This document shows positions 43,283-54,432 of a DNA stretch of 54,573 nt, one piece after another. The notes beneath the pieces are model-generated. The model was not told the DNA's origin. It saw only the letters and a program-made list of their open reading frames with translations, and made no database searches. The stretch's first letter is position 1, and every line of letters begins with the position of its first letter. The position numbers and the translations under genes are program-made. Location: assembly GCA_004802705.1 (NCBI GenBank), contig SGPL01000196.1:1-54573 (forward strand), written 5' to 3'. The stretch comes from Bondarzewia mesenterica (lineage: Eukaryota; Basidiomycota; Agaricomycetes; Russulales; Bondarzewiaceae).

Positions 43283-43441
43283 CAATAAAATACAGCCTCG
43301 TGGTGTCCTCTTTTTCTCTGCGCCTTCTCCTTTTTATGCTGCTACATTGACGTCTTCACCCCCTCACGCGGCCCCACTACGATCACTGTCTTCATATCCT
43401 TACAATCTCATCTATCATCTTTATCTGTATCGTTAGCTCTC
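43283..43441. promoter_or_regulatory. Bidirectional promoter, coiled-coil gene / Hsp70-like gene
   Basis: The start codons are 159 bp apart. The plus-gene side is pyrimidine-rich (for example CTCTTTTTCTCTGCGCC near 43310), as is common in basidiomycete promoters. No clear heat-shock element was identified by eye. Confidence 0.5.
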
Positions 43442-46321
43442 ATGGCCTTCACGGGCGATACTCGGAAGCCCTATGGCGGGACTTCTCGCGCTCTCGTCAT
43501 GGCATTCGATTTGGGGACGACCTTTAGCGGTGTATCCTATGCTATCTTGGAGCCCGGCGAAGTACCCAAAATCCATGGTGTAACTAGGTGCGTTTCGTCC
43601 ACGGTGGCCACTGGAACAGAAGCTTGAATCCACTGCGACAGATTTCCGGGGCAGGAGCATGTTGCGGGCAACTCCAAAATCCCCACCATCATGTATTATG
43701 ATCAGCGCGGTCAAATGATCGCAGCCGGAGCAGAGGCTGATACTGCAGCAATGGCCGACCTCGCTGAGGATAGCGGCTGGATCAAGGCGGAACTGTGCGT
43801 CGAGAACCTAAACGATATGTACCTTTGACATGCTCAGAATTTGGCAGATTCAAGTTACGCCTTCGACCCAAGACGATGACGCTCAAGATGAATGGGATGC
43901 GTTTACCGCCCCTTCCGCGAGGGAAGAGCGCTGTGCACGTATTTGGCGATTTTCTTGGATACCTCTTCCAGTGTACGCGAAGCTTCATCATCGACACTCA
44001 CGCGAACGGCGGTAGGATGTGGCAGGATGTGGGAGACGATGTGCAATTTGTCCTGAGCCATCCGAATGGATGGGAGGGTGCGCAGCAGGCGAAGATGCGC
44101 AGGGCTGCGGTATATGGCGGGTTGGTCCCGGATACGGATGCAGGCAAGGCCAGGATTCGGTTTGTCACGGAAGGAGAGGCGAGTTTGCATGCTTGTGTAC
44201 TGAATGGTCTGGCAAAGGACGTTCTTTCGGTACGTCGGCAGATGCGTTGGACATTCAGCGAAGCTCACTTGCTTCGCATTTAGAATCCTGCAGGGCACGG
44301 ATTCCTTGTTGCTGATGCGGGAGGTGGTACGCTGGACGTCTCTTCGTATGCGATCCGGGGGACATCTCCCCTGGTAATGGAGGAAATCGCACCCCCTGAC
44401 TGTATGCTCAGGCACTCTTCCGCCGTATCTACTCGCTGATTATCGCCTCCTCAGGTGTTTTTGCCGGATCCGTCTTCGTCAGCCGTAGAGCGCGAGAGTT
44501 TCTTGAAGGTATGCCCAGCCTGACCTATGCCACCAGAGATAAGATTTCATGGTCTACGGTTCTCCCAGAGAAGCTTAAGCACTCCAAGTATGGCACACCG
44601 GATTCATTAGACCATATTGCAAAACGGTTTGACGAGACGACGAAGCGTCTTTTCCGCGATAAGAAGGATTTGCAGTTCGTTCCCTTCGGATCCCCGCTCG
44701 ACAAGGATCCGAGCGTTGGCATCCGGTCGGGCTCCCTCAAGCTGACCGGGTGACTACTGCGTCTCCACCAACCTTGAGTAAATGTGTAAACTGACCGTCT
44801 CGATAGAAACGAAGTCGCCGCTCTGTATGAGCCTTCTGTGGAGGCTGCGGTTGTCTCTATCAAGTCACAGTTTGAGGCTACTCGGGGATTTGTAAAGGTA
44901 CTCGCTCCGATCTTCCTAATTTTGCATAGCGCATGCTCAAACCGGAAACGCTGCTGCTCAGTCCGTATGGCTCGTAGGAGGTTTCGCGGCTAGTCCGTGG
45001 CTCTTCAGCCAACTTCAAGAGCGTCTCCGTCCATTAGGTGTGACGGTCAGCAGGCCTGACAGTCAAACGTCAGAACCTCCCCTCCATATGCACCTACTTC
45101 TGAAACTGATCGTCCCCTCCTTGTTGCAGATCGAAAGCAGTCGCCGACGGCGCCATCGGCTTTTACTGCGATCACCACGTTTCCGCACGCATGTCAAAGT
45201 TTATGTACGGTGTCGAATACCTGCGGGAGTTTAATCCCGAGGATCCGGACCATGCTGCCAGGAAGGAAAGGCTATGCGAATTGCCATCTGGTCCGCGGTT
45301 ATTGCCAGATGCGTTCGATTGCATTCTCGCCAGGGTAGGTCCTGCTTCATCTTTGGTCAGGGCAGGAGAAAATTGTATTGATCCTTATTCAGAGTGTACG
45401 AGTTAAAGAATCGACGGTCTTTAGTCGGAAGTACTGCACCGAGGTCACCAGCTTGTCCACACTCTCTGTCTTCGAGGTGGAAATCTGGTGCTTCAGGGGT
45501 GGAGATACCGTCCCGAAATGGATCTTGCGCCAGGACGAGACATTCTCAACGCTCTGCTTCGTGCAGGCAGACCTGTCACCCTTGGCAGGGAGTGCGCAGT
45601 CAAAGCAAGGCAAGGGTGGGAAGACTTATTGGACCATCGTGTTCAGTGTAGAGATTCACTTCGGCTTGACGGAATTCAGAGCAAGGATCAAGTGGGTAGA
45701 CAATGTGAGTTGTGAACCCTTACCTTCGCGCCTCGATAGTTTCACTGACTATGTCCGTGATCGCAGGGCAAGACGCGATAGTGAGCGTCTATTAATCATC
45801 TTATCTTGCTCCATCACTTATCGCTGATGCCATACAGCGGGCCGGCCTCCATCGTTTTCAGCGAAAGTGGCCACCGAGCAGACGAAGACGGATCTGACAG
45901 CGGCGTAGACGATGATCAGGTCTATCCTAAAAGCAAACATCGCTCAGCTCGTACATCGCGTGCCTCTTCACACGATGAGGCCATCCCGTCACAAACCCGC
46001 GAGGTTACTTTACCAGTTGCAGAACGCTCCCACCGTGACATACCCAACAGTGAGACGCGCACTGGCACGCCTTCCAAACCCTCTTCTCGCTCGCGCACAA
46101 CTTCCCACAGCATGGCTTCACCTCCAGAAATGGAGAGGAGGGACAAGGGTAAGCATAGGGAGAGTATTCATTCCAGCAGCTCCCGACCCGTGTCAACCTC
46201 GAGGGGCATTCCGTCGTACGATCTTCCTCCACCAATCACCCCGAGCGAGTCGTCGTCTTCAAGGCGGAGTGGGTCTACCCGCTTAGGGGGAGGCCCTCAG
46301 TGCTGTATGGGGACCCGCTAG
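43442..46321 (+). CDS. HSPA12-like Hsp70 family protein with long disordered tail
   Basis: The N-terminus carries the Hsp70 phosphate-1 motif (VMAFDLGTTFSGVSYAIL), then FPGQEHVAGNSKIPTIMYYD, QFVLSHPNGWEGAQQAKMRR, the phosphate-2 motif GFLVADAGGGTLDVSSYAI and the adenosine motif VWLVGGFAASPWLFSQL. The short substrate-binding part ends NGKTRYGPASIVFSE. The overall form matches the HSPA12-like group, which is greatly expanded in agaricomycetes and lacks a canonical C-terminal lid. About eight introns join in phase. Unlike typical members the frame goes on into a Ser/Arg/Pro-rich region (for example HRSARTSRASSHDEAIPSQ) up to a TAG at 46319-46321. A one-base change in the G5 run at 46286-46290 would extend it into the next 650-codon ORF. 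ATP binding is well supported; clients are unknown. Confidence 0.82.
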
Positions 46322-48302
46322 CTCCGCAGCCGCGTCGGCCAGTGCCTCTATGCTTCCTTCGCCTCGAGAGGAGAGGCCATCGTCTATCAGCAGACTGCCT
46401 TCGGTACGAGAAATGCCTGCTACGATGACGCCCAAGGTGGAAACCCCAAGAGCCAGCGCGAGTTCGAGACCGTCTGCGTCGCCCAGTGCGCATAGGGAAC
46501 GTTCTGCTTCGTCGCCTCACGCTGTGGGCACACCAAGGCAAAACGGCGCTGTTTCGCCGTCTGTAGGTGGACAACCTCAATCTCAGTCCCAGCCAGAACA
46601 TCCGCCCGCTGCTACTCCCACGCAGAATGGCGCGTCGTCGCCTCGTCCTCCCCCCACACCCACGCCCGCCATCGTTCCAGATGCTCCTCCCGCCGTTGCG
46701 GATCAAACAATACCAGCACCAGCACCAGCACCAGCACCAGAACAGCCAAGCGAACCCGAGCCTCAGCCCCAGCCAGAACCAGAACCAATCGTACCATCAC
46801 CGCCTGCCGAAGCACCACCCGCAACCCCACCCACACAGTCAACTTCAGGCACTTCTAAGAAAACGTCGAAAGCCGCGAGCAAAGCCGCGAGCAAGGCAGC
46901 AAGCAAGGCAGCAAGCAAGGNNGCTAGCAAGGCCGCGAGCAAGGTTCCCACTCCTGCAGCAAGCCAGACACCCAAGACGGAGGAGCCGCCCGCCACTTCT
47001 TCTGCTGAACCGGCATCGTCGGATGCGCCGCCAGAAGCCGAGACCACTCGTGCATTGGACGTGGCACTTGCTACGATTGCGGAGGAGCATTCTGCGGGTC
47101 CTGCTATGGCCGAGACGGTCGAGCCTCCGGCTGCACCAGCTGCGACTGAGGTGGTTCCCGTCAATGTGTCTGCTGAGACGGCGGTTGAGGTTCCTGCAAC
47201 CACTCCGGAGACGAGTGCTCCAGTAGAGACGGCCGCTGAACCCGGCCCTGCTGTCGTTGGTGGTTTCGATGCAAATGGGGATGGTAAAGAGCAACAGCCT
47301 TCCTCTGGAAACGGGTTCATGAGTAGTCTCGGATGGGGTCCGACTGCTCAGCAGGAAAAGCCAGAGAGAAAATCAGGAGGAGGATGGGGCCTGTTCGGCG
47401 GGACGTCGACTCCAAAGAAACCAGAAAATAAAGTAGGATGGACCGGCTTCTTTGGTGGTGGTAGCAATACGGAGGACGTCACTGCTAAGCCCAATGCTGA
47501 CGATACTGCCGGCAACGGGCCAACTGCGGGTGGGGATTCTTCTGGCAACGGATGGGGTGTTGAGAACACAGCGGGTCAAGAATCGGCTAATGAAGTTCCA
47601 CAGTCGGGCTGGGGGGAAGAGGGTGGAGGCGCCGAAGGAGGGGGTGACAATCAGCCCGGATCGTGGGACGTGGGGGGGACTGGAGGTACCGAAGGAGAGG
47701 GTGGCTATGGGCAAGAATCATGGAACGAGGGTGGGGCTGGAGGTGCCGAAGGAGAGGGTGACTATGGGCAAGAGTCGTGGAACGAGGGTGGGGCTGGAGG
47801 TGCCGAAGGAGAGGGTAACTATGAGCCCGGATCGTGGGACACGGGCGAGACTGGAGATACGGGAGGGGGTGACAACGGGCAAGAATCGTGGAACACGGGC
47901 GGGGCGACGGATGAGTGGCCATCTGCTACCGAAACGCCAGCGGGGGCCGAAGGCCAGCCTGAATGGACTGAGATGCCAGCGGTGGAAGGAGGTGCGGAGG
48001 GCGCGGGCGCGGAGGTCGACGCTTCTGCAGGAGATGGTGCAGCTAAACCGGAGGGTGCGGCTGAAGGGGAGAATACGGAGTCCAAGAGTGAGCCGTTGCA
48101 TCTCGATACAGGACATCTGAACGCGGAGGGTGCTTCGGGTCCGGTGACTGGTGTGTCGGCCATGGAATCTTCGGCAGGAACGCCTCAGGCTGAGAATGAG
48201 GAGGAGGCAGAGGAGGAAAAGGAAGAGGAGGACAGTGGCAAGTCCAAGTCCAAGAAGAAGAAGTCAGGTGCGAAGGGAGGTAAAAAGGGCAAAAAGAAGT
48301 AG
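46322..48302 (+). CDS. Low-complexity, WG-rich 650-codon ORF, probably the tail of the Hsp70-like gene
   Basis: The ORF opens at ATG 46350 only 28 bp after the Hsp70 stop, too close for a separate promoter. Dropping one G from 46286-46290, or splicing to the TTAG acceptor there, fuses the two as TRLGEALSAVWGPASSAAAS. The sequence is disordered: Ser/Pro-rich with PAPAPAPAPE, AASK repeats, an acidic Ala/Pro region, then a Gly/Trp-rich part. The last contains SLGWGP, GGGWGLFGG, GWTGFFGGG, GNGWGVEN and SGWGEEGG, a 19-residue tandem repeat (YGQESWNEGGAGGAEGEGD type) and finally a Lys-rich end, KSKSKKKKSGAKGGKKGKKK. The stop is at 48300-48302. The two NN bases at 46921-46922 sit inside the AASK repeats. 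No enzymatic domain is present. Confidence 0.6.
46866..46945 (+). repeat. Coding microsatellite, AASK repeats (12 bp unit)
   Basis: Six or so copies of a 12 bp unit encode Ala-Ala-Ser-Lys in tandem. Two N bases interrupt the array, as expected if the copy sequence differs between haplotypes or was hard to call. Confidence 0.85.
47647..47910 (+). repeat. Coding minisatellite, 57 bp (19-residue) units
   Basis: Four to five tandem units encode a Gly/Glu-rich block with one Trp each (ESWN or GSWD). The two middle units are nearly identical at DNA level; outer units have diverged. The 57 bp length keeps the reading frame. Confidence 0.85.
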
Positions 48303-48985
48303 AGGGCCCGCGTTTTGTCTTATTGGAAGAGGATGCATGCACAGGTATGCACCCTGCAATCCGCATGTTGGTTGTGATCACTTAGAATACTCTCGTGATG
48401 TCTCTGCTATGTCTGATCCTTTTTGTGTACGATACCATCCATAACATATATCCTTACGTCTGTAGAGCGTATTCAGTTGTTCTTGTTGTGATCGATCGAC
48501 AAGCACTGCTAAGTACTTCAGCGCGTCTTGTGAGCAGTCGGGAATTCGTTATCTCCCACAGGCAGACCTTACGAACAAAGCAGAAGACAGTCGTTCTGCT
48601 TTACGAGAAATTCGAAGAGCTGTCCTGCTACTGAAATGGCGGTACCTGATGAAAACACCAAAACTTGTCCGAATCGTCAAAGTAGAAGGATGAAGCTTGT
48701 CACAAGAGGTCACGAGTTGCTGCTGAAGCACAGAGGCAGCACTGATTATTCTTTTGTACTGGTACCAACAACTTGAAAGCTTGACAGTGGCATCGCAAAA
48801 TCACATACGAAGCTGTTTAGTGGCATATGTTGGGAGGCCACAGCGAAAATGTGAACAGCGGGGATGCCACGAAAAGCAAACAATGAGCCAAATAAAAGAG
48901 ATATGAAGGCAACGAGTTTGGGACACGCGCTCTCCCCGTTTCTCACTTGACCTCTTCCGTGCTACTCTCGCGTGCATCTTGTTAC
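48303..48985. other. Intergenic region
   Basis: About 680 bp between two + strand genes. ORFs are short and on conflicting frames. The last 150 bp should be the SUN-protein promoter. Confidence 0.45.
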
Positions 48986-51900
48986 ATGTCCTTCTCGAGT
49001 ACACCGCTTGGTCAAGGCAGACGTCTGGACCACAATACTTTTCTGAACAAACCCTCTTCAAACTCATCTACTCACCCACGCTCAACAAACTCACCGCCGA
49101 GGATTGATCGCATCCCCACCTCTTACGCCTACGGGTCAGTTTCATTTCCCTCGAGTCAATCCTGGTCTGATTGACATTATCCAGGGCACCCACGCTCGGT
49201 ACACGTTCCCCTCCCAAATCATCATCGCGTGATACACGCCAGGAAAACGCAGAAGACGGCCAGGACGATCCCGCCCTCGTCCGTTTTGCTCGACTTAAAC
49301 AGCGCGAGCAGGCCCTCAAAGGCTCTGATATCGGTCCACGAACTATCACTTCCCCTCCAAATCCCACCAGGTGGTCTGTCAAGGACACTTCTGTACAAAT
49401 CGCTAGTGCTCTCCATCAGGCCGCTACCACATCTTCACAAGACATGAACCCAAACAATTCTTGGGCTTCGGGCTCACGCTCCGCCATACACCTTCCGCGC
49501 AGTACCTCCATNGAATACGAAAAGGACAGCCAGAACATCCCAGTCCGCAGGTTGGCCCCCCCTCCCCCCAATCGCACTGCCCCTGCTGCTCGCTCTGCAG
49601 GTGCTGCGCGTCGAGGACTCGACAGAACTCAGTCCGTGCGCTACGTTCCCGACTCCGAAGAGGAGCGGGTGGAACAGAATAATGGCAACGACACTCGTGG
49701 CAAAAGCCCCTTTGACTCGGTCGTCGATCTCGCGAAACGAACCGCATTCTACCTCCGTCAGCGCTCACAGGAGCCTGAAGGGTCTGAGCAAACNCTTATC
49801 AACGGCCATACGAACGGCAATGGCGCCGTNGTCGATCCATCCTACGATTATTCTGCAGAGGAGCGCGAGTATCAAGCCCTTCAAAATCAGAATCAGAACC
49901 AAAATCCCTCTTCCCGTCGAGCTAATGCCATTCATAAGCGAAACCGTATGTCGACCGACAACAAGGCCTATCGTCCGCCCCCATCTGACTTGGAAGANTC
50001 AGATGAGTACNTTTCCGAAGACGGAAGGAAAGGGCGTAGGAANAGACCGAAGAAGNTCGTTGGAGGCCAGCTGACGTTACCAGTTGCNCAATATGATAAG
50101 AGACGAAAAAGGAAGAAGGGGNNAAAAGTTGANGGTGCTACAGGTGANGAGGAAGANGAAGAAGAAAGTGGCNCTGAAGNGCAGGTGTGTTCAGTTCGTT
50201 TTCAGACTTCACTGTGTTGTATTCATTTAAGTCGGCAGGCGCAGTCTTTGCAACGTGCATCTGTGCCTCGCGCATCCTTACCGCCCCCATCGCGCGCATC
50301 TCTACCGCGTGGATCTATCCCNCCCGAGCCATCAACCCAGTACGATGCCCAGATNAATGACTCTTCATTGGAGTCTGCTGAGCAAGGTCTGGANTCGATA
50401 CAAGAAGAAGACTCCGATCAATACCCCCAGAANCTCACTGATTACNAACCTGTTCCTTCNAGAGCCGCCATGTCGATTGGTGGTGCGCTAGGCAGACTCG
50501 TCAACTTGGCTTCTCGTCTCATCTTCTCTGTCNTNACGTTGTTCTTCCGGNNTCTGGCGCTCATCATGGGCCTCATTGGACGGATACTCGGAATGACGTT
50601 CGATGTNNTGTTCAACCAGCCGGCAAGGTGGCTATCTCGANTGAACACTGGCCCATGGTTGAGATATATCGTCGCGGCNCTTGTCGTCTACGCAGCATGG
50701 GCCTCACTTCGNAATTCCGGTCTCTCTGACTATATTCCCTCCCTCCCTTCGCGATCTGCGTCTCAGCCNTACNAAGCTCCTGCTGCTCCACCNGTCGACA
50801 TTTCTGNCTTGACTCNACGCTTAATGGACTTGGAGAGNCAATTGCACGATGTNTCCAAAAGTNCNGCNCANTCTCNAGATGTCANTTCCGAGGNTCANTC
50901 CGAANTTTCTGGCCNCCTNCGCAAANTCGAGTCTGACTTCANGGCNCATTCTCGNNCCGCAGATGCCGAAATGNTGCATCGCCAGTCCGTCAGTCGCGGT
51001 GTTGAAGCNGTTCNNNCNNAGATNCAGGAGCTGNGGAACAACATNGTCAAGTCNTCGCNAGAAAGCCAGACCGNANTGGCAGCNCAGGACGAGGAGGCAA
51101 GAGCGANGCTGCNTGCGCTGGAGGAACGCNTCGGNAGCGTCGAGGGNGGNGTGAAGGAGGCNCTCGAGCTTGGNAAGACTTCCGCAAAGGNCGNTGGTGT
51201 AGCCGCCGGGACTGGTGCGNCGTGGTGGAACAAACTATCTNNTGCCGTGACGATCAAGTCGTCGGACGGACAGAATGTAACAGCTCTGATCAGCCAACTT
51301 GTCGACTCGGCNNTTTCGCNGCGNGAGCGTGACACACTNGCNAAGNCNGATTTCGCNCTGAACTCAGGNGGCGCGGGNCTCNTTCCAAGNCTCACCTCGC
51401 CTACGTTGGAAATCCGTCCAGGAGGCCTGATGAACNACNTNATTGGGTTCGTCACGGGCAANGGATTCGGGATTGGACGGCCTCCGATCACGGCGCTGCA
51501 CCATGAGATTCGGAATGGNCATTGTTGGCCGTTCTTGGGNTCGCAAGGNCAGCTTGGTGTCTCGCTCGCGCGTCCGGTAAGGATCGAGGAGGTGACCATC
51601 GATCACGTCGCGAAAGAAATTGCTTGGGACATGCGNTCNGCGCCACGAGATATGGANCTGTGGGGATTAGTCGAAGGGAAAGACAACGTTGCAAAAGTNA
51701 AGGAATGGAGGGAAGAGAAGAGGCGCAAGAGGGATGAGGCGAGGAGGGAGGCCGAGGAGAAAGGCTTTGTGGTTGAGGAAGAACCNGANGAAGAATATCC
51801 GAAAACGCTCCCGCGCAACGTGCAGTACGTCAAGGTGGCGAACTTCACGTACGATATTCAGGCCGACGACAANATNCAGACGTTCCCTGTACTTGACGAG

Positions 51901-52059
51901 ATCAAGGAGCTCGGGGTTGATTTCGGGATCGTGGTTCTGATGGTGAAGAGCAACTGGGGACGAGAATTTACGTGCCTCTATCGGTTGAGGGTACACGGNC
52001 AGATGGTCGGNGGGCTACCGTTGCCTTACTCTGAGGCGAACGCGTTGCCCTCGGAGTGA
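48986..52059 (+). CDS. SUN-domain protein of the inner nuclear membrane (Sad1/UNC-84 type)
   Basis: SUN proteins bridge the nuclear envelope with KASH partners (LINC complex) and tether chromosomes and the spindle pole body. ATG 48986 (MSFSSTPLGQGRRLDHNTF) joins across the intron after AYG to a second exon starting APTLGTRSPPKSS. The nucleoplasmic N-terminal half is disordered and basic. Hydrophobic segments occur at about 50515-50590 and 50662-50715 (WLRYIVAALVVYAAWASL with Ns resolved by context), followed by a coiled coil (about 50810-51190). The SUN domain spans the last 250 residues: TSPTLEIRPGGLMN, HCWPFLGSQGQLGVSLARPV, RIEEVTIDHVAKEIAWDM and a terminal NWGREFTCLYRLRVHGQM. An intron occupies about 50185-50237. 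The gene is dense in Ns, mostly at third codon positions. The stop is 52057-52059, length about 950-1,000 residues. Confidence 0.9.
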
Positions 52060-52629
52060 ATGTTTTGATCCTTGTGGGTGTATGTTGTTGAATCTANTGA
52101 AGGCCCCNTGAAGGCTTTTCGCGCTTTTCTCCTTAATCTATTCCCCTTCTCTATTCTAACTATTATCAAGGCGATCCCGTACTCACAAATGTCTGCTTGA
52201 CGTCCCCTCTGATTTCTCTTTTTNNNTACGGGTTTTTTTTCCGTGTATGCTAGCTTGGCTCGTGGTCTCTCAACTTGCGACACCTCTCCTCCCGCGCGTG
52301 TTCGTGTACGATGACTCAGATANATATAGATGGTCCTGTTGGCTTATCAGAGATTCAGAGCCTGCACATGNCTNCGTCTTTTCATACCACTCACTGATAC
52401 CGTCCAATTCAATGAATGCGATTCGACTCTGCAAAAATAGCAAATATTCTGGCCCATCCGCAAACTTTCGGTATTTATATATATTGTACTCGGTTCGCGG
52501 AGATTTTTTTTCGTCAAGAAAGATGTGACGGTCAAGCACAAGCGCTCAGGCTAAAAACTCATCTTTGCTGTGCAGATCTTCTTGAATTCCGGCTGTCCTT
52601 GANATCGTACCACGACCTCGACTGTCGAC
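52060..52629. other. Intergenic region
   Basis: About 570 bp between the SUN gene and the CRAL-TRIO gene, with several Ns up to 52379. No gene recognised; the right half should be the promoter of the next gene. Confidence 0.45.
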
Positions 52630-54025
52630 ATGCCTGTCTACACGCCCCTCCCCGTCCCCCCGCTTCCGCAGGGCGTGACGCGCCCTGCGGGCGCTGACGG
52701 ATAGCCAGGAAGAGATGTACCAGAAGATGCTGGCACATTTTGACCAGNAGGANTATAAGTTGCCGGNTGCGGAGAACGGGGAGTTGAGTGACGAGGAGAA
52801 GTTCTGGCTCGTGAGCACATTGCTTTTCCATAATTTCTGGGTAGTCTATGTGCTCATTATAGTTCGGTGTTTGTGGGTGGTGGAGGATAGTCTCGGGAGT
52901 GCTTGCTAAGGTGCGTTACTGGAATTTCGACGCGTCTTTTTATTCAATCATTGATTCTCTATGTGCTATGTAGGTATCTGCGCGCGACGAAGTGGAATCT
53001 GGCGCATTCTATCCAGCGGTTGGAGGACACGCTGAAGTGGAGACGCGAGTTCGGGCTTTATGATCTTGCTCCAGGAGATGTTGAGCCGGAGGTAAGCGCA
53101 TACGTAGCGCCTACCTTGCTCTACTGATCTTATGCTCCATAGGCGGTGACAGGGAAAGAAATTATGTTTGGTTTCGACGCAGAGCGAAGGCCTGCGCTGT
53201 ATATGATTCCTAGTCGACAGAACACGACTGAATCGCCTCGGCAGCTGCAGTACGCAGTGTGGACGCTCGAGCGCACTATCGATCTTGCGGGACCTGGTGT
53301 CGAGTGAGTGAAGCTCTGGACGTCTACCTTGACACGCACTCATACAGACTCATACTTCTTGCCCGTGTTCGTGTCCACAGGTCGATCGTGCTTATGATCA
53401 ACTTCGCGGACAGAGCGAAAAATCCGTCCCTCTCCACCTCCAAGACTGTACGTCCCACCCCTTCGCGTTCTTCTCTGGCCATCACTGATGTTAGTTCCTG
53501 TCATCCCGCGTACGCATACTTTTATAGGTCCTTCACATCCTCCAATCGCACTATCCCGAGCGTCTCGGTGCGGCGCTTATCCTGAACGTTCCCTTCCTCA
53601 TCAACGCGTTCTTCAAGATCATATCCCCGTTCATCGACCCTCTGACGCGCACGAAGTTGAAGTTCAATCCTAAACCTACGGAGGAAGGGTTATTCGCGGG
53701 CGATCAACTTATGAAGGATGGAGGCTGGGGAGGCGATTGTGAGTTCGTGTGGGACCATGACAAGTATTGGCCGGAGTTGGTGAAGATGTGTGCGGAGATC
53801 CGGGAGGCAGAGAGGCAAAGGTGGAAAGCTTTGGGAGGAAAAGTGGGAGTCAGCGAGTGGGATTACAAACAGGGTGTCGTTGGGGAAGAGAAAGGTGTGG
53901 AGGTTGAGCATAAGGTAACAGAGAAAGAGGTGGTGAAGGAGGTAGAACCTGCGCCGACGGTCGATGGAGAGGAAGCGGAGAACAAGGTCGAGCCTGAATC
54001 TGTGCTGGCAGGGGTAGCTGTTTGA
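52630..54025 (+). CDS. Sec14-like CRAL-TRIO phosphatidylinositol transfer protein
   Basis: The protein starts MPVYTPLPVPPLPQGV, then LRALTDSQEEMYQKMLAHF and the CRAL-TRIO N-terminal helices (ELSDEEKFWLSRECLLRYL, RATKWNLAHSIQRLEDTLKW). The lipid-binding lobe follows: MFGFDAERRPALYMIPSRQN, YAVWTLERTIDLAGPGVES, IVLMINFADRAKNPSLSTSK, VLHILQSHYPERLGAALILN and PFLINAFFKIISPFIDPLTR, the hallmark Sec14 core. A charged Glu/Lys/Val-rich tail of about 60 residues ends at TGA 54023-54025. Five or so introns are in phase. The first exon needs a one-base deletion (CCC to CC at 52682-52684) to join the two N-terminal pieces, and that site lies inside a perfect hairpin. Sec14 proteins move or sense phosphatidylinositol and phosphatidylcholine; exact lipid choice is unknown. 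Confidence 0.88.
52666..52690. repeat. Perfect 10 bp inverted repeat (hairpin) in the first exon of the CRAL-TRIO gene
   Basis: CCGCAGGGCG at 52666-52675 and CGCCCTGCGG at 52681-52690 are exact reverse complements with a 5-base loop, TGACG. The reading frame of the surrounding gene breaks exactly here. Strong GC stems are a known source of base-calling compressions. Confidence 0.9.
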
Positions 54026-54432
54026 GAGATTGGATGGATTGCTCTTCTTCTTCCGTGCACGGTATGTTTCTAGTTCACTCAACGGGTATTTATGGACTCT
54101 TTGGGGATTCTTTGGATACTTAGAAGCTGTCTATTTTCGCATTGGCGATATCATTTTCCTCCAAATAATATGCTTTGGCTCAAATCGCCCCGCACTTTTT
54201 GTGCATTGTGTGCTGCGTGGATAATGATCCTGTTCCCGCTAGAAGACAAATATTGTTGCCGTAGATTCGTGAATGCAAGAGAAAAGATAGAGACTGCATA
54301 CTCAGCGACTCGGCGCTGCACCTCTTTGCGCACAAAAACAATCTAATTATTTATTACGTAATCAAGCTCACCTCCGATTTGGAGCCCTGCCAGAGGCCCC
54401 GTGAAGCTCCTATGTATGTTTCCCGGTCCCAA
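54026..54432. other. 3' flank of the CRAL-TRIO gene, no gene seen
   Basis: AT-rich 3' flank with short spurious ORFs. An imperfect inverted repeat GGAGCCCTGCC...GTGAAGCTCC occurs near 54380-54410. Confidence 0.45.

Noticed and set aside
46763..47320. A long Ala/Ser-rich ORF antisense to the low-complexity tail
   Set aside because: Repetitive coding DNA gives long open frames on the other strand; no independent support.
50515..50590. Reading the first hydrophobic stretch of the SUN protein as the only membrane anchor
   Set aside because: A second segment at 50662-50715 is directly followed by the coiled coil, as expected for the inner nuclear membrane helix, so both are noted and the second is preferred.
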